64,000 nt of DNA from contig NZ_FXEH01000006.1 of assembly GCF_900176565.1 (NCBI RefSeq), positions 1 to 64,000 of the forward strand, read 5' to 3'. The translations under genes and the position numbers were made by a program. Position 1 is the first letter of the stretch, and every line of letters starts with the position of its first letter. Source of the DNA: Thalassobacillus devorans. Lineage in GTDB: Bacteria > Bacillota > Bacilli > Bacillales > Halobacillaceae. Below, piece by piece: positions 18,314-27,875 of this stretch. The notes under the pieces are model-generated. The model saw nothing but the letters and a program-made list of their open reading frames with translations. It was not told the DNA's origin and did no database searches.

Positions 18314-19258
18314 TTAAAACTTTACGTTATCAAGTTCTTCACCCTGGGATTCATAACCTTGCATATACTTGATGCGTCGCTGGGCAGAGGTTTCATTTAC
18401 CTGTTCATCTGCATGATAAGAAGAACGAACCATCGGACCGGCTTCGCAGTGCTTGAAGCCTTTTTCCATGGCGATTTGTTTCAGCTCTTCGAACTCATCG
18501 GGATGATAATAACGCTCTACATTCAAGTGTTTTTTCGTTGGCTGCAAGTACTGGCCAATTGTCATGATATCAACATTGTGTGCCAGCAAATCATCCATCG
18601 CTTCGATGATCTCTTCTTTCGTTTCTCCAAGTCCGACCATGATGCTTGATTTTGTCGGGGTGTTTGGAGCGATTTCTTTTACCCGCTTCAGAAGAGTGAG
18701 TGATTGGTCATACATAGCGCGAGCGCGAACACGCTTTGTCAGACGACGTACAGTTTCAATATTATGGTTGAAGATGTCTGGTTTGCCATCCATCAATGTA
18801 TGCAGGCTTTCATAGTCGCCCTTCATGTCGGAAGGAAGAATCTCCACTGTACAGCCTGGTACTCGGCGACGGATTGCTTTGACAGTTTCAGCAAAAACTG
18901 CTGCACCGCCATCTTTCAAGTCATCACGAGCAACTGCTGTGACTACAACGTGTTTCAGTCCCATGATTTCAACAGATTCTGCTACACGTTCCGGCTCACC
19001 CCAGTCGAGCTCATTAGGCAGCCCTGTTTTGACAGCGCAAAAGCGGCAGCCTCGTGTACACGTATCACCAAGAATCATGAAAGTAGCAGTCTTGCGCTCA
19101 CTCCAGCACTCGTGAATGTTAGGGCAGCGTGCCTCCTCGCAAACCGTATTAAGTTTTTTATCGCGCATCAGCTTTTTTAAACGATTATACGATTTGTTTG
19201 TGTTGATTTTGATTTTCAGCCATTCCGGTTTCCGTATGTACTCTTCTTTTTTAGCCAT
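18314..19258 (-). CDS. lipA: lipoyl synthase LipA
   Basis: 314 aa. Radical-SAM enzyme that inserts two sulfur atoms into protein-bound octanoyl groups to make lipoyl. Both clusters are visible: the auxiliary site [12 protein letters not shown] (C-x4-C-x5-C, about 40-51) and the radical-SAM site CTRGCRFC (about 66-73). The C-terminal RSSYHADEQ supplies the conserved RSSY serine ligand. The start at 19258 has AAAAGGAG upstream; an in-frame start 54 nt earlier would lack one. It follows lipM by 28 nt on the same strand, forming a lipoylation unit 4 kb from odhAB. Confidence 0.96.
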   Translation of the reverse strand: MAKKEEYIRKPEWLKIKINTNKSYNRLKKLMRDKKLNTVCEEARCPNIHECWSERKTATFMILGDTCTRGCRFCAVKTGLPNELDWGEPERVAESVEIMGLKHVVVTAVARDDLKDGGAAVFAETVKAIRRRVPGCTVEILPSDMKGDYESLHTLMDGKPDIFNHNIETVRRLTKRVRARAMYDQSLTLLKRVKEIAPNTPTKSSIMVGLGETKEEIIEAMDDLLAHNVDIMTIGQYLQPTKKHLNVERYYHPDEFEELKQIAMEKGFKHCEAGPMVRSSYHADEQVNETSAQRRIKYMQGYESQGEELDNVKF

Positions 19259-19286
19259 GCTAGTGTACACTCCTTTTGTAATAATC

Positions 19287-20105
19287 TTATCGAATATAAT
19301 TCCATTCGTCACTACGATAGCGTTCTTCTGCTAATTGCTCCACTGCTTTTAATTGTTCAGCAGTCAATTGATACGGCTCCAGATTGATTTCAAGACCTTT
19401 CTCAAATCCTTGTCTGAATGCTTCTTTTGTCTGGTCGAATGTGACAGGGGATGGAATGATATCATTGATCGCTACCGCTTTATCCCCAAACGCTTTACGC
19501 GCACGTTCCTTCACACGTTCATTCGGGTAAATGAACATATCGAATAATTTGCCGTCATCCACTTCAATTGGAATTGATCCATGCTGCAGGATAACACCTT
19601 TTTTCCGGGTCTGGGCACTGCCGGCCGCTTTTTTACCTTCTACAATTAACTCATACCAGGAGGGCTCTTCAAAGCAGACAGCAGAACCTGTCGTTTCCAA
19701 TTTTCCTTCCGGGATGGCAAAATCAGCCTCAACGCCGAGGTTCCGGAATCCGTGCAGCAATCCTTTAGAGATCACAAGATAAGCTTCTTTGACAGATTTA
19801 GGCATATCAGGGTGTTCTTCTGATACAATAACACTATAGGTCAATTCCTGGTCATGAAGTACAGCACGGCCACCTGTCTGACGCCTGACTAACTCATAAC
19901 CGTGGCGTTTGACACCATCAAGATCTATTTTCCCTTTTACTTTTTGGAAGTAGCCAACCGAAAGGCCGGCAGGTTCCCAACCGTAAAAGCGCAATACTGG
20001 CGGGATTTTTCCTTCACTATGCCAATCAAGCAGCAACTCATCCATTGCCATATTGAAGGCAGGAGTTGCATGGCCAGTGTCGACATAATACCAAGTCTCA
20101 CTCAT
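19287..20105 (-). CDS. lipM: octanoyltransferase LipM
   Basis: 272 aa, close to B. subtilis LipM. Transfers octanoyl from octanoyl-ACP to GcvH as the first step of lipoyl assembly. Visible motifs: [18 protein letters not shown] (substrate pocket), [12 protein letters not shown] with the catalytic Cys near residue 142, and [19 protein letters not shown] with the conserved Lys. LipL (amidotransferase) and lipoate ligases share the fold, but the Cys position and length favour LipM. First gene of the lipM-lipA unit. Confidence 0.85.
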   Translation of the reverse strand: MSETWYYVDTGHATPAFNMAMDELLLDWHSEGKIPPVLRFYGWEPAGLSVGYFQKVKGKIDLDGVKRHGYELVRRQTGGRAVLHDQELTYSVIVSEEHPDMPKSVKEAYLVISKGLLHGFRNLGVEADFAIPEGKLETTGSAVCFEEPSWYELIVEGKKAAGSAQTRKKGVILQHGSIPIEVDDGKLFDMFIYPNERVKERARKAFGDKAVAINDIIPSPVTFDQTKEAFRQGFEKGLEINLEPYQLTAEQLKAVEQLAEERYRSDEWNYIR

Positions 20106-20351
20106 TATGATCCTCTTCTCTGTTAAAAGTTCGTACTTTAATTAAGTAAAATGCACAGATTAAGTTTAACAAGGCAGCTATTTGTGTGTCAAAAAAGATA
20201 AGCCTGCTAATGCATACGATTTGAATTGGTTTGAAAAGAGGCAGATTCAGGTTGTAAAGGATTGTCATCCGATTTATTTGTCGATAAGATAAAGGAAAGC
20301 AAGGAAGGACAGGAGAGGCAAGCCAACTACACGATAAGGGAGGAGTCCCTG

Positions 20352-20537
20352 GTGAGCCAGACGCTTTATTCCAGTATATTGTTTTTAGCAAGTGCAGCCA
20401 TTTGGGCCGTTTTAGCATTTATCTATCCTGATTTCAGAATTCTGAATATTACCCTCTTTGTTGTCTTCCTTATCTTAGGGTTAAGGAGACGGAAGCAGTA
20501 CCAATTTGAAAAGCGCTATATGGATGAGGATGACTGA
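20352..20537 (+). CDS. small two-helix membrane protein
   Basis: 61 aa if started at GTG 20352, which has GGGAGGAG six bases upstream; a longer frame from TTG 20262 has its purine-rich stretch too close. Two helices (about residues 7-25 and 30-44) and a charged tail RRRKQYQFEKRYMDEDD. No family recognised. Divergent from lipM and upstream of prkA. Confidence 0.65.
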   Translation: MSQTLYSSILFLASAAIWAVLAFIYPDFRILNITLFVVFLILGLRRRKQYQFEKRYMDEDD

Positions 20538-20704
20538 CCGCTATGGGTCAGTCTTTTTCTGGTTTGCTCCTCGATTTGTTGTCTTCCTATGTTTGAATGG
20601 ACAAGTTTTTTCAGTTCTTCTCATTATCTATTCATTACTTATACGGTAGCTACATAGACTTTACTAATCAGCTTTTGCCCATTATCTACAGGGGAGGTAG
20701 TACA

Positions 20705-22600
20705 TTGGATATTTTGAAAAAGATTCAAAGTTACCGGGAAGAAGAGGAGAAGCTGAAATGGGAAGGAACCTTTTCTGATTATTTAGAGTTGTTGAAGGAA
20801 CGGCCTTATTTAGCTCAATCTGCACATTCGCGTGTTTATAATATGATTAAAGACGCAGGGATTGAAGAGGGAGAAGGGCATCATAAGTACAAGTTCTTTG
20901 AACATGAGATTTATGGTCTGGAAGAAGCGATGGAGCGGCTGGTTGAAGAATATTTCCATCCGGCTGCCAAACGACTGGATGTCCGCAAGAGGATTTTACT
21001 ATTGATGGGTCCTGTCAGTGGCGGTAAATCTACGCTCGTCAATATCCTGAAGCGTGGTTTAGAAAAGTATTCGCATACGGACCAGGGGGCAGTATACGCC
21101 ATCAAGGGGTGTCCCATGCATGAAGATCCTTTACATTTGATTCCTCACCACTTACGTCCTGATTTTGAAGAGGAATACGGCATTAGAATTGAAGGAAACT
21201 TGTCGCCGCTAAATATGATGAGGGTGGAAGAAGAGTATGGCGGCAGGATCGAAGACGTAATGGTAGAGCGTATTTTCTTTTCTGAGGATAAGCGTACCGG
21301 CATTGGCACATTCAGTCCATCGGATCCGAAGTCCCAGGATATTGCTGACCTTACTGGTTCAATCGACTTTTCGACCATTGCCGAATATGGTTCTGAGTCA
21401 GACCCGCGCGCCTACCGTTTTGACGGGGAATTGAATAAAGCCAACCGTGGGATGATGGAGTTTCAGGAGATGCTGAAGTGTGACGAAAAATTCCTGTGGC
21501 ATCTGCTGTCACTGACCCAGGAAGGGAACTTCAAGGCAGGAAGATTCGCATTGATTTCAGCAGACGAGTTGATCGTTGCGCATACGAACGAAGCGGAGTA
21601 TCGTTCCTTCATTGCCAATAAGAAGAATGAAGCACTCCATTCGCGAATGATTGTCATGCCTGTACCTTACAACTTAAAAGTAAGTCAAGAAGAACGGATC
21701 TATGAAAAGATGATCAGGCAGAGTGATATCAAGGATGTCCATATCGCGCCACATACGTTAAAAATTGCTGCGATGTTTACGATATTGACGAGACTGAAAG
21801 ATTCTACGCGCGGGCAAGTAGACTTATTGAAGAAAATGAGACTTTATAACGGAGAGAATGTAGAAGGGTTCAGTGACGTGGATGTAGAGGAACTGCGTAA
21901 AGAACATCCGGATGAAGGAATGAGTGGGATTGATCCACGTTATGTCATCAACCGGATTTCTTCTACTATCATTAAAAAAGAGATGACGTCGATCAATGCG
22001 CTCGATGTATTACGTTCACTTAAGGATGGTTTGGATAGCCACGCTTCCATTTCTAAAGAAGATAAGGAACGTTATTTGAATTTCATTTCTGTTGCCCGTA
22101 AAGAATATGATGAGCTGGCGAAGAAAGAAGTCCAGAAAGCTTTCGTCTACTCTTATGAAGAATCGGCCGTAACATTAATGGACAATTATCTAGATAATGT
22201 GGAAGCTTATTGTAATAAGACTAAGATCAGAGATCCGCTGACAGGAGACGAAATGAACCCGGATGAAAAACTGATGCGGTCGATTGAAGAACAAATTGGA
22301 ATTTCTGAAAATGCCAAAAAAGCATTCCGTGAAGAAATTTTGATCCGGATCAGCGCGTATGCACGTAAAGGGAAGAAGTTTGATTATCATTCCCATGAAC
22401 GCCTGCGCGAAGCGATCCAGAAGAAGCTGTTTGCAGATTTGAAGGATATCGTCAAGATTACGACCTCGACAAAGACGCCGGATGAACAGCAGCTTAAGAA
22501 AATGAATGAAGTCATCGCAACCCTGGTCGATGAATATGGCTACAACTCCAGCTCAGCGAACGAACTGCTTCGCTACGTCGGCAGCCTCTTAAACAGATAA
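20705..22600 (+). CDS. prkA: PrkA, AAA+ serine protein kinase family protein
   Basis: 631 aa, exactly the B. subtilis length. N-terminal AAA+ PrkA domain with Walker A GPVSGGKSTLV (about 104-114) and a C-terminal kinase-like/PrkA region. It is made in the mother cell during sporulation in Bacillus and influences sigma-K-dependent events. Start is TTG with GGGGAGG seven bases upstream; an in-frame ATG at 20597 lacks such a site. In B. subtilis prkA and yhbH are neighbours; here odhAB lies between them. Confidence 0.93.
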   Translation: MDILKKIQSYREEEEKLKWEGTFSDYLELLKERPYLAQSAHSRVYNMIKDAGIEEGEGHHKYKFFEHEIYGLEEAMERLVEEYFHPAAKRLDVRKRILLLMGPVSGGKSTLVNILKRGLEKYSHTDQGAVYAIKGCPMHEDPLHLIPHHLRPDFEEEYGIRIEGNLSPLNMMRVEEEYGGRIEDVMVERIFFSEDKRTGIGTFSPSDPKSQDIADLTGSIDFSTIAEYGSESDPRAYRFDGELNKANRGMMEFQEMLKCDEKFLWHLLSLTQEGNFKAGRFALISADELIVAHTNEAEYRSFIANKKNEALHSRMIVMPVPYNLKVSQEERIYEKMIRQSDIKDVHIAPHTLKIAAMFTILTRLKDSTRGQVDLLKKMRLYNGENVEGFSDVDVEELRKEHPDEGMSGIDPRYVINRISSTIIKKEMTSINALDVLRSLKDGLDSHASISKEDKERYLNFISVARKEYDELAKKEVQKAFVYSYEESAVTLMDNYLDNVEAYCNKTKIRDPLTGDEMNPDEKLMRSIEEQIGISENAKKAFREEILIRISAYARKGKKFDYHSHERLREAIQKKLFADLKDIVKITTSTKTPDEQQLKKMNEVIATLVDEYGYNSSSANELLRYVGSLLNR

Positions 22601-22610
22601 TACCAAAAGA

Positions 22611-22644
22611 GCATGGAAAAGGATTTCCTTTTCCATGCTTTTTT
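22611..22644 (+). terminator. terminator of prkA
   Basis: GCATGGAAAAGGA, loop, TTTTCCATGC and a T-run. Confidence 0.9.
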
Positions 22645-22726
22645 AATTACTTAAGCTCTTTTAATTTCTTTTCAGGTTTTTCCAGAAGGAAGTTGGGGTA
22701 TCTTAAATAAAAAAGGTGGTGGAGGT

Positions 22727-22888
22727 ATGGGTGATAAAAGAATGGAAAAGAATAAGCCTGATAATAGTTCCATGGCAAAAGATATGAAAGAGGTCAAATA
22801 CCAGGGCAGAGTAATGGAGCGTATGAAGACGAACGAAGAAGTGAGAGATAAAGGGCAGGATCCAGATCCCAAACAGCACGAAAAATAA
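22727..22888 (+). CDS. 53-aa charged small protein
   Basis: ATG behind AAAGGTGGTGGAGGT. The protein is hydrophilic: MGDKRMEKNKPDNSSMAKDM at the start and DKGQDPDPKQHEK at the end, about half charged residues, no hydrophobic segment. No family recognised; size and composition are like small spore or stress proteins, but key motifs of SspP, Tlp or SspK are not evident. Followed by its own hairpin. It sits alone between prkA and odhA. Confidence 0.65.
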   Translation: MGDKRMEKNKPDNSSMAKDMKEVKYQGRVMERMKTNEEVRDKGQDPDPKQHEK

Positions 22889-22972
22889 CTGTTTTTAAGA
22901 AAATTTCACAGCATTTTCACTTTGACATATATTTTCCAGCCTTTTCATGGTAAACATTGTCGAAAAGTTGTA

Positions 22973-23001
22973 AAAGACGTACCCAAAGGTGCGTCTTTCT
23001 T
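22973..23001 (+). terminator. hairpin after the 53-aa gene
   Basis: AAAGACGTACC, CAAA loop, GGTGCGTCTTT, then TCTTGTT; the U-tract is weak but the position fits. Confidence 0.6.
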
Positions 23002-23048
23002 GTTATAATGGTTTTGTTGTTTTCAGTCGAAAAATTAGGTTATAATTC

Positions 23049-23077
23049 TTGAAGAACTAACTACTCGAACCTATAAT
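23049..23077 (+). promoter_or_regulatory. sigma-A promoter of odhAB
   Basis: TTGAAG (23049-23054), 17-nt spacer, TATAAT (23072-23077). Confidence 0.75.
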
Positions 23078-23089
23078 GTAACTTAGGTT

Positions 23090-23103
23090 TGCAAACGTTT
23101 ACG
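23090..23103. promoter_or_regulatory. cre box (CcpA site) downstream of the odhAB promoter
   Basis: TGCAAACGTTTACG matches the cre consensus TGWAANCGNTNWCA at 12 of 14 positions, with the central CG intact. It starts 13 nt after the -10, so CcpA bound here would block initiation or early elongation, consistent with glucose repression of 2-oxoglutarate dehydrogenase in Bacillus. Confidence 0.65.
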
Positions 23104-23144
23104 TTAATCGCAACGATAGACCAATCTACATGGGGGTAATCAAC

Positions 23145-26009
23145 TTGTCAAACAATGGGTCTCAGGAAAGCTTCTGGGAAAACTTTCACGGCCCCAATAT
23201 GGGGTACATTGAAGAACAGTATGAACTTTATACGCAAGACCCTGATGCTGTCGATCCTTCACTGAAGGAAATGTTCGATGAGCATGGGGCTCCTGTATGG
23301 ATGGAAGCGGGGGTCGAGCGCTCTACGAGCAACGGCGCTGCTGCACCATCGGAACAGGACATCGCAAAGGTGACCTCAGCATACAAGCTTGTTGAGGCTA
23401 TTCGTCGTCATGGACATTTAGAAGCAGATATTTATGCCGTAGGGGGGAAAGAACGGTATTCCGAGCTGCTTGATCCTGCTACTTATAATTTGACGGAAGA
23501 GGATTTGGAAGCTATCCCGGCAAATTGGGTATGGCCTGATTCTCCGGTCAAATTGAACAACGCTTTGCAAGTAGTCAAGACATTGAAAGAACGTTATGCC
23601 GGCACGATATCTTTCGAATATGATCATGTGCATAATGAGGAAGAGCGACAGTGGCTGCAGGATAAAGTAGATACCGGTTCCTTTGTTGTATCTTTAAGCG
23701 ATGAAGAAAAGAAACAGCTGCTCAGCAGGCTGGTTGATGTCGAAGGATTTGAGAATTTCCTGGCCAAGACGTTTGTCGGGCAGAAACGTTTCTCGATTGA
23801 AGGCCTGGATATCATGGTGCCAATGCTTGAGCATATCATCCAGTCTTCTTACGCAGATGAAACAGAACATATTATGATGGGGATGGCTCACCGTGGGCGT
23901 TTGAATGTACTGGCCCATATTCTTGGTAAGCCATATGATAAGATCTTTTCCGAATTCCACCATTCTCCTGATAAGGAGCTGGTGCCATCTGAAGGTTCCA
24001 TGGGAATCAACTATGGATGGACAGGCGATGTGAAATACCACTTTGGTGCCCGTCGTGAAATAAAGAATGGCGAACAGCATTCGACTCGTGTGACGCTCGC
24101 CCACAACCCATCCCATCTGGAGTTTGTCAATCCAGTGGTACAAGGCTTTACACGGGCTGCCCAGGATGATCGCTCCCAGGCTGGAGCACCTAAGCATTCC
24201 CAGGATAAAGCTTTTGGTATTGTCATTCACGGGGACGCAGCCTTTATTGGTGAGGGTGTCGTTGCAGAAACTTTGAACATGAGTGATCTGCCTGGCTACC
24301 GTGCAGGCGGTACGCTTCATGTCATTGCCAACAACCTGGTCGGGTTTACAACGAACCGTGAACATGGACGTTCTACTCGTTATGCCAGTGATTTGGCGAA
24401 AGGTTTTGAAATCCCGGTGGTCCATGTTAACGCGGATGATCCGGTTGCGTGTTTATCAGCGGCAGCACTCGCTTATGAATATCGCATGAAATTCCATAAA
24501 GACTTCCTGATCGACCTGGTTGGTTATCGTCGTTATGGTCATAACGAAATGGATGAACCACGCGCTACACAGCCCCAGCTCTATAAGGAAATTGACAACC
24601 ATCCGACTGCAGCAAATATTTACCAGGAAAGACTGCAGCAGGAAGGAGTCATAAAAGAAGAAGAGTTCAAGGACATGACAGAAAAAGTCGAGAACAAGCT
24701 CCGGGAACTCTATCGGAATATGAAAGAAAATGAAACGGCCGAACCAGAGGCAGAGAAGCGTCCGGAAGCGGTAGAAAGTACATTGGATGAAATTGAAACC
24801 GCCATTGATATCAACCGCCTCAAGGCTTTGAATGAAGGAATGTTGAAGCGTCCGGAAGGTTTCAATGGCTTTAAGAAATTAGAAAAAATTCTCCAACGCA
24901 GGAAGAAAATGCTTGAAGATGGCGGAAAGGTAGATTGGGCGACAGCGGAAGCACTTGCATTCGCTTCTATTCTGGAAGATGGCCTGCCGATCCGACTTAC
25001 CGGACAGGATAGTGAACGTGGTACGTTCGCTCATCGTCATATGGTCCTGCATGATGTCGAAACAGGTGAAACCTATAACCCGTTGCATGGACTGGAGCAG
25101 GCGAAAGCATCATTTGCGCTCCATAACAGCCCGCTATCAGAAGCAGGTGTGTTAGGGTTTGAATACGGCTACAGTGTGCAGGCTCCGGAATCACTCGTGC
25201 TTTGGGAAGCACAGTTTGGTGACTTTGCTAATGCGGGTCAGGTCATTTTTGATCAGTTTGTAGCAGCCGGCCGTGCCAAATGGGGAGAAAAGACAAGCAT
25301 GGTCTTCTTGCTGCCTCATGGTTATGAAGGACAAGGACCTGAGCACTCCAGTGCCCGTCTGGAACGTTTCTTACAGCTCGCCGCGGAAAACAACTGGACG
25401 GTTGCCAATGTGACATCTGCTGCTCAATACTTCCACTTATTACGCAGACAAGCGGCAATCAGTGGTAAGGAAGAAGCACGTCCATTGGTGTTAATGACAC
25501 CGAAGAGTCTATTGCGTAACCAGCGAGTAGCTGATCCTGGAGAAAATTTCGCTGAAGGTAAATTCGAAACTCTTAAACACCAGCCTGGTTTAAGTGAAAA
25601 CAAGGATAAGGTCAAGACATTACTGATTGGCAGCGGTAAAATTATGGTAGAAATTGAAGACACTGCAGAAAAGGCAGAAGAGCACAATTTTGATACGATT
25701 GCCGGAGTAAGGGTAGAACAGATTTATCCTTTCCCTGAAGAACGCCTGAAAGAAATTATGAATGAATACCCGAACCTGGAAGAATTGGTATGGGTACAAG
25801 AAGAACCACAAAACATGGGAAGCTGGTACTTCGTCGAGGGTATCCTCCACAGGTTATTGGAAGAAGGCCAAATTCACCGCTATGTCGGACGTCCACATCG
25901 TGCATCTCCGTCAGTTGGTGAACCGAATATCCACAAGACAGAACAAAAACGCATTATAAACGAAGCACTAATGATGTCTAAAGGAGGAAATTCAAGTGAA
26001 AGAAATTAA
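23145..26009 (+). CDS. odhA: 2-oxoglutarate dehydrogenase E1 component
   Basis: 954 aa from TTG 23145, preceded by TGGGGGT; an ATG 15 nt earlier lacks a ribosome-binding site. Thiamine-diphosphate-dependent decarboxylation of 2-oxoglutarate and transfer of succinyl to the OdhB lipoyl arm (TCA cycle). E1 landmarks: MGMAHRGRLNVLAHILGKPY, a GDAAFIGEGVVAETLNMS thiamine-binding segment, LIDLVGYRRYGHNEMDEP, and the C-terminal transketolase half with FEYGYSVQAPESLVLWEAQF and LLPHGYEGQGPEHSSARLER. No fused lipoyl domain. Overlaps odhB by 14 nt. Confidence 0.96.
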   Translation: MSNNGSQESFWENFHGPNMGYIEEQYELYTQDPDAVDPSLKEMFDEHGAPVWMEAGVERSTSNGAAAPSEQDIAKVTSAYKLVEAIRRHGHLEADIYAVGGKERYSELLDPATYNLTEEDLEAIPANWVWPDSPVKLNNALQVVKTLKERYAGTISFEYDHVHNEEERQWLQDKVDTGSFVVSLSDEEKKQLLSRLVDVEGFENFLAKTFVGQKRFSIEGLDIMVPMLEHIIQSSYADETEHIMMGMAHRGRLNVLAHILGKPYDKIFSEFHHSPDKELVPSEGSMGINYGWTGDVKYHFGARREIKNGEQHSTRVTLAHNPSHLEFVNPVVQGFTRAAQDDRSQAGAPKHSQDKAFGIVIHGDAAFIGEGVVAETLNMSDLPGYRAGGTLHVIANNLVGFTTNREHGRSTRYASDLAKGFEIPVVHVNADDPVACLSAAALAYEYRMKFHKDFLIDLVGYRRYGHNEMDEPRATQPQLYKEIDNHPTAANIYQERLQQEGVIKEEEFKDMTEKVENKLRELYRNMKENETAEPEAEKRPEAVESTLDEIETAIDINRLKALNEGMLKRPEGFNGFKKLEKILQRRKKMLEDGGKVDWATAEALAFASILEDGLPIRLTGQDSERGTFAHRHMVLHDVETGETYNPLHGLEQAKASFALHNSPLSEAGVLGFEYGYSVQAPESLVLWEAQFGDFANAGQVIFDQFVAAGRAKWGEKTSMVFLLPHGYEGQGPEHSSARLERFLQLAAENNWTVANVTSAAQYFHLLRRQAAISGKEEARPLVLMTPKSLLRNQRVADPGENFAEGKFETLKHQPGLSENKDKVKTLLIGSGKIMVEIEDTAEKAEEHNFDTIAGVRVEQIYPFPEERLKEIMNEYPNLEELVWVQEEPQNMGSWYFVEGILHRLLEEGQIHRYVGRPHRASPSVGEPNIHKTEQKRIINEALMMSKGGNSSERN

Positions 26010-27297
26010 GGTCCCTGAATTAGCTGAGTCCATTACAGAAGGAACGATTGCCGAGTGGCTTGTCAAAAAAGGTGATAAGGTATCAAAAGGCGATCCGATT
26101 CTGGAGCTCGAAACAGATAAAGTCAACGTAGAAGTAAACGCTGATGCCAGCGGAGTATTGACCGAAATCGTAAAAGATGCCGGAGACGACGTTGAAGTTG
26201 GCGATGTCATTGCTAAAGTAGATGAAAATGGTGAAGCTGGCGGATCTTCTGATGATTCCTCCGATAAAGAAGAACAAAAAGAAGAGCCTAAAGAAGAGAA
26301 GAAAGAAGAACCAAAAGAAGCGAAGGAAGAAAAGAAAGAAGAAAGTAAACAGGCAGAAGAAACATCCGATGGTGAAAATGGCAAAGGTGAAGTAATTGCA
26401 ACCCCGGCTGCCAGAAAGCGTGCCCGTGAATTGGGAATCGACTTGAATGAAATCAGTGCCCGTGATCCATTAGGCCGCATTCGTCCTGAGGATGTAGACG
26501 CTGCATCAAGCAGTTCTAAAGAAAAAGAGACGAAGCAAAAGGCACCTAAGAAAGAGAAAAAAGCGGAACAGAACAATGAAAAAACTGAATTTGATAAGCC
26601 GGTCGAGCGCGTGAAAATGTCCCGTCGTCGTCAAACGATAGCGAAGCGTCTTGTTGAAGCGCAGCAAAACTCTGCGATGTTGACGACGTTCAACGAAGTA
26701 GACATGTCTGCTGTCATGCAGCTGCGTAAAGAACGTAAAGAAGACTTCCAGAAGAAACATGATATCAAGCTTGGATTCATGTCTTTCTTCACCAAAGCGG
26801 TCATCGGTGCTTTGAAAGAATTCCCATTACTGAATGCGGAAATCCAAGGCAACGAAATCGTTAAGAAGAAGTTCTATGACATCGGTATGGCAGTCTCTAC
26901 AGATGAAGGTCTGGTTGTACCAGTCATTCGTGATGCAGACCGCTTAGGCTTTGCTGGAATTGAAAAAGACATCTCCCGTCTGGCTAAGAAAGCGATCAAT
27001 AAAGAATTGCAGTTGGATGAATTACAGGGAGGTTCCTTTACGATTACAAACGGAGGAACTTTCGGTTCTATGCTTTCCACACCGATTTTGAATGCACCAC
27101 AAGTTGGTATCCTTGGCTTGCACAACATTCAGAAGCGTGCCATGGTTATGCCGGATGACAGCATCGAAGTACGTCCGATGATGTACATTGCGCTTTCCTA
27201 CGATCACCGTATTGTCGATGGAAAAGAAGCGGTACAATTCCTCGTACGTGTGAAGGAATTGATTGAAGACCCATACGATCTATTGTTGGAAGGTTAA
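25996..27297 (+). CDS. odhB: 2-oxoglutarate dehydrogenase E2 (dihydrolipoyl succinyltransferase)
   Basis: 433 aa. One N-terminal lipoyl domain with the modified lysine in ETDKVNVEV (about residue 42), then a 60-residue Glu/Lys linker (unusually long and charged), the peripheral-subunit-binding domain TPAARKRARELGIDL (about 136), a second charged linker, and the catalytic domain ending SYDHRIVDGKEAVQF with the active-site His. GTG start with AAAGGAGG inside the end of odhA; translation is likely coupled. Confidence 0.96.
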   Translation: MKEIKVPELAESITEGTIAEWLVKKGDKVSKGDPILELETDKVNVEVNADASGVLTEIVKDAGDDVEVGDVIAKVDENGEAGGSSDDSSDKEEQKEEPKEEKKEEPKEAKEEKKEESKQAEETSDGENGKGEVIATPAARKRARELGIDLNEISARDPLGRIRPEDVDAASSSSKEKETKQKAPKKEKKAEQNNEKTEFDKPVERVKMSRRRQTIAKRLVEAQQNSAMLTTFNEVDMSAVMQLRKERKEDFQKKHDIKLGFMSFFTKAVIGALKEFPLLNAEIQGNEIVKKKFYDIGMAVSTDEGLVVPVIRDADRLGFAGIEKDISRLAKKAINKELQLDELQGGSFTITNGGTFGSMLSTPILNAPQVGILGLHNIQKRAMVMPDDSIEVRPMMYIALSYDHRIVDGKEAVQFLVRVKELIEDPYDLLLEG

Positions 27298-27306
27298 ACA
27301 TTTTGT

Positions 27307-27342
27307 GAATCCTCGCCATAGCCTATGGCGAGGATTCGTTTT
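27307..27342 (+). terminator. terminator of odhAB
   Basis: GAATCCTCGCCATAG and its complement CTATGGCGAGGATTC, then GTTTTAT. Confidence 0.85.
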
Positions 27343-27383
27343 ATCTGGTACATTGTTAGTATCAACAGGAAAGGTGGGATCAT

Positions 27384-27626
27384 ATGAAGACACCACGATC
27401 TTTCAACATGATTTTATACCCAAAGAAAACGATCTCCATCAACGGAGCGATTTATGATGTTGATCTCACCCATGATGAATTTTTGAATGAGTTCATGGAC
27501 TGGGTCGAATCGAAGGGCTGGTCTTTTATGGGGTTGACGGAAGTGACATCAGCAGAAAAAGCGAGCGAAGAGCTCCTTTCCCAAATGAAAGCTGAGAAAA
27601 ACGAAGAAAATGATGAAGATCAATAA
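27384..27626 (+). CDS. 80-aa uncharacterised protein
   Basis: Soluble acidic protein, ATG behind GAAAGGTGGG. It has a short YPKKTISINGAIYDVDLTHDEF segment followed by WVESKGWSFMGLTEV and a Glu/Lys-rich tail. No family that I can name with certainty. It has its own hairpin terminator and lies between odhB and yhbH. Confidence 0.75.
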   Translation: MKTPRSFNMILYPKKTISINGAIYDVDLTHDEFLNEFMDWVESKGWSFMGLTEVTSAEKASEELLSQMKAEKNEENDEDQ

Positions 27627-27636
27627 AATGTCCGTG

Positions 27637-27672
27637 TGCATCTCATGGGTCTAACCATGGGATGTATTTTTA
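27637..27672 (+). terminator. terminator of the 80-aa gene
   Basis: TGCATCTCATGG, 6-nt loop, CCATGGGATGTA and T-rich run (with G-U pairs). Confidence 0.75.
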
Positions 27673-27875
27673 TTTTATCTCTCTCTTTTTTTCGGAGATA
27701 TTCTATAAAATTAATAGAATAGAAAACAAGCTGGTGGAATCATTATCAAATCAAGGTTTTTTAAGCCTATATTTGAAATATGAGTGGTATTTTTTGAAAT
27801 TAATAGTCTGAATATTTAATCAAAATCGACAAACCTGCATAGTATAGAATAATACTATAGCAGGAGGGGATGAAG

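Noticed and set aside
20597-20704. Longer N-terminus for prkA from ATG 20597
   Set aside because: No ribosome-binding site and the extra residues are absent from the family; TTG 20705 gives the standard 631 aa.
23694-24425. 243-codon minus-strand ORF
   Set aside because: Complement of odhA, whose protein is fully conserved; shadow frame.
25992-26576. 194-codon Ser/Phe-rich minus-strand ORF
   Set aside because: Antisense of the Glu/Lys-rich linker of odhB; low-complexity artefact.
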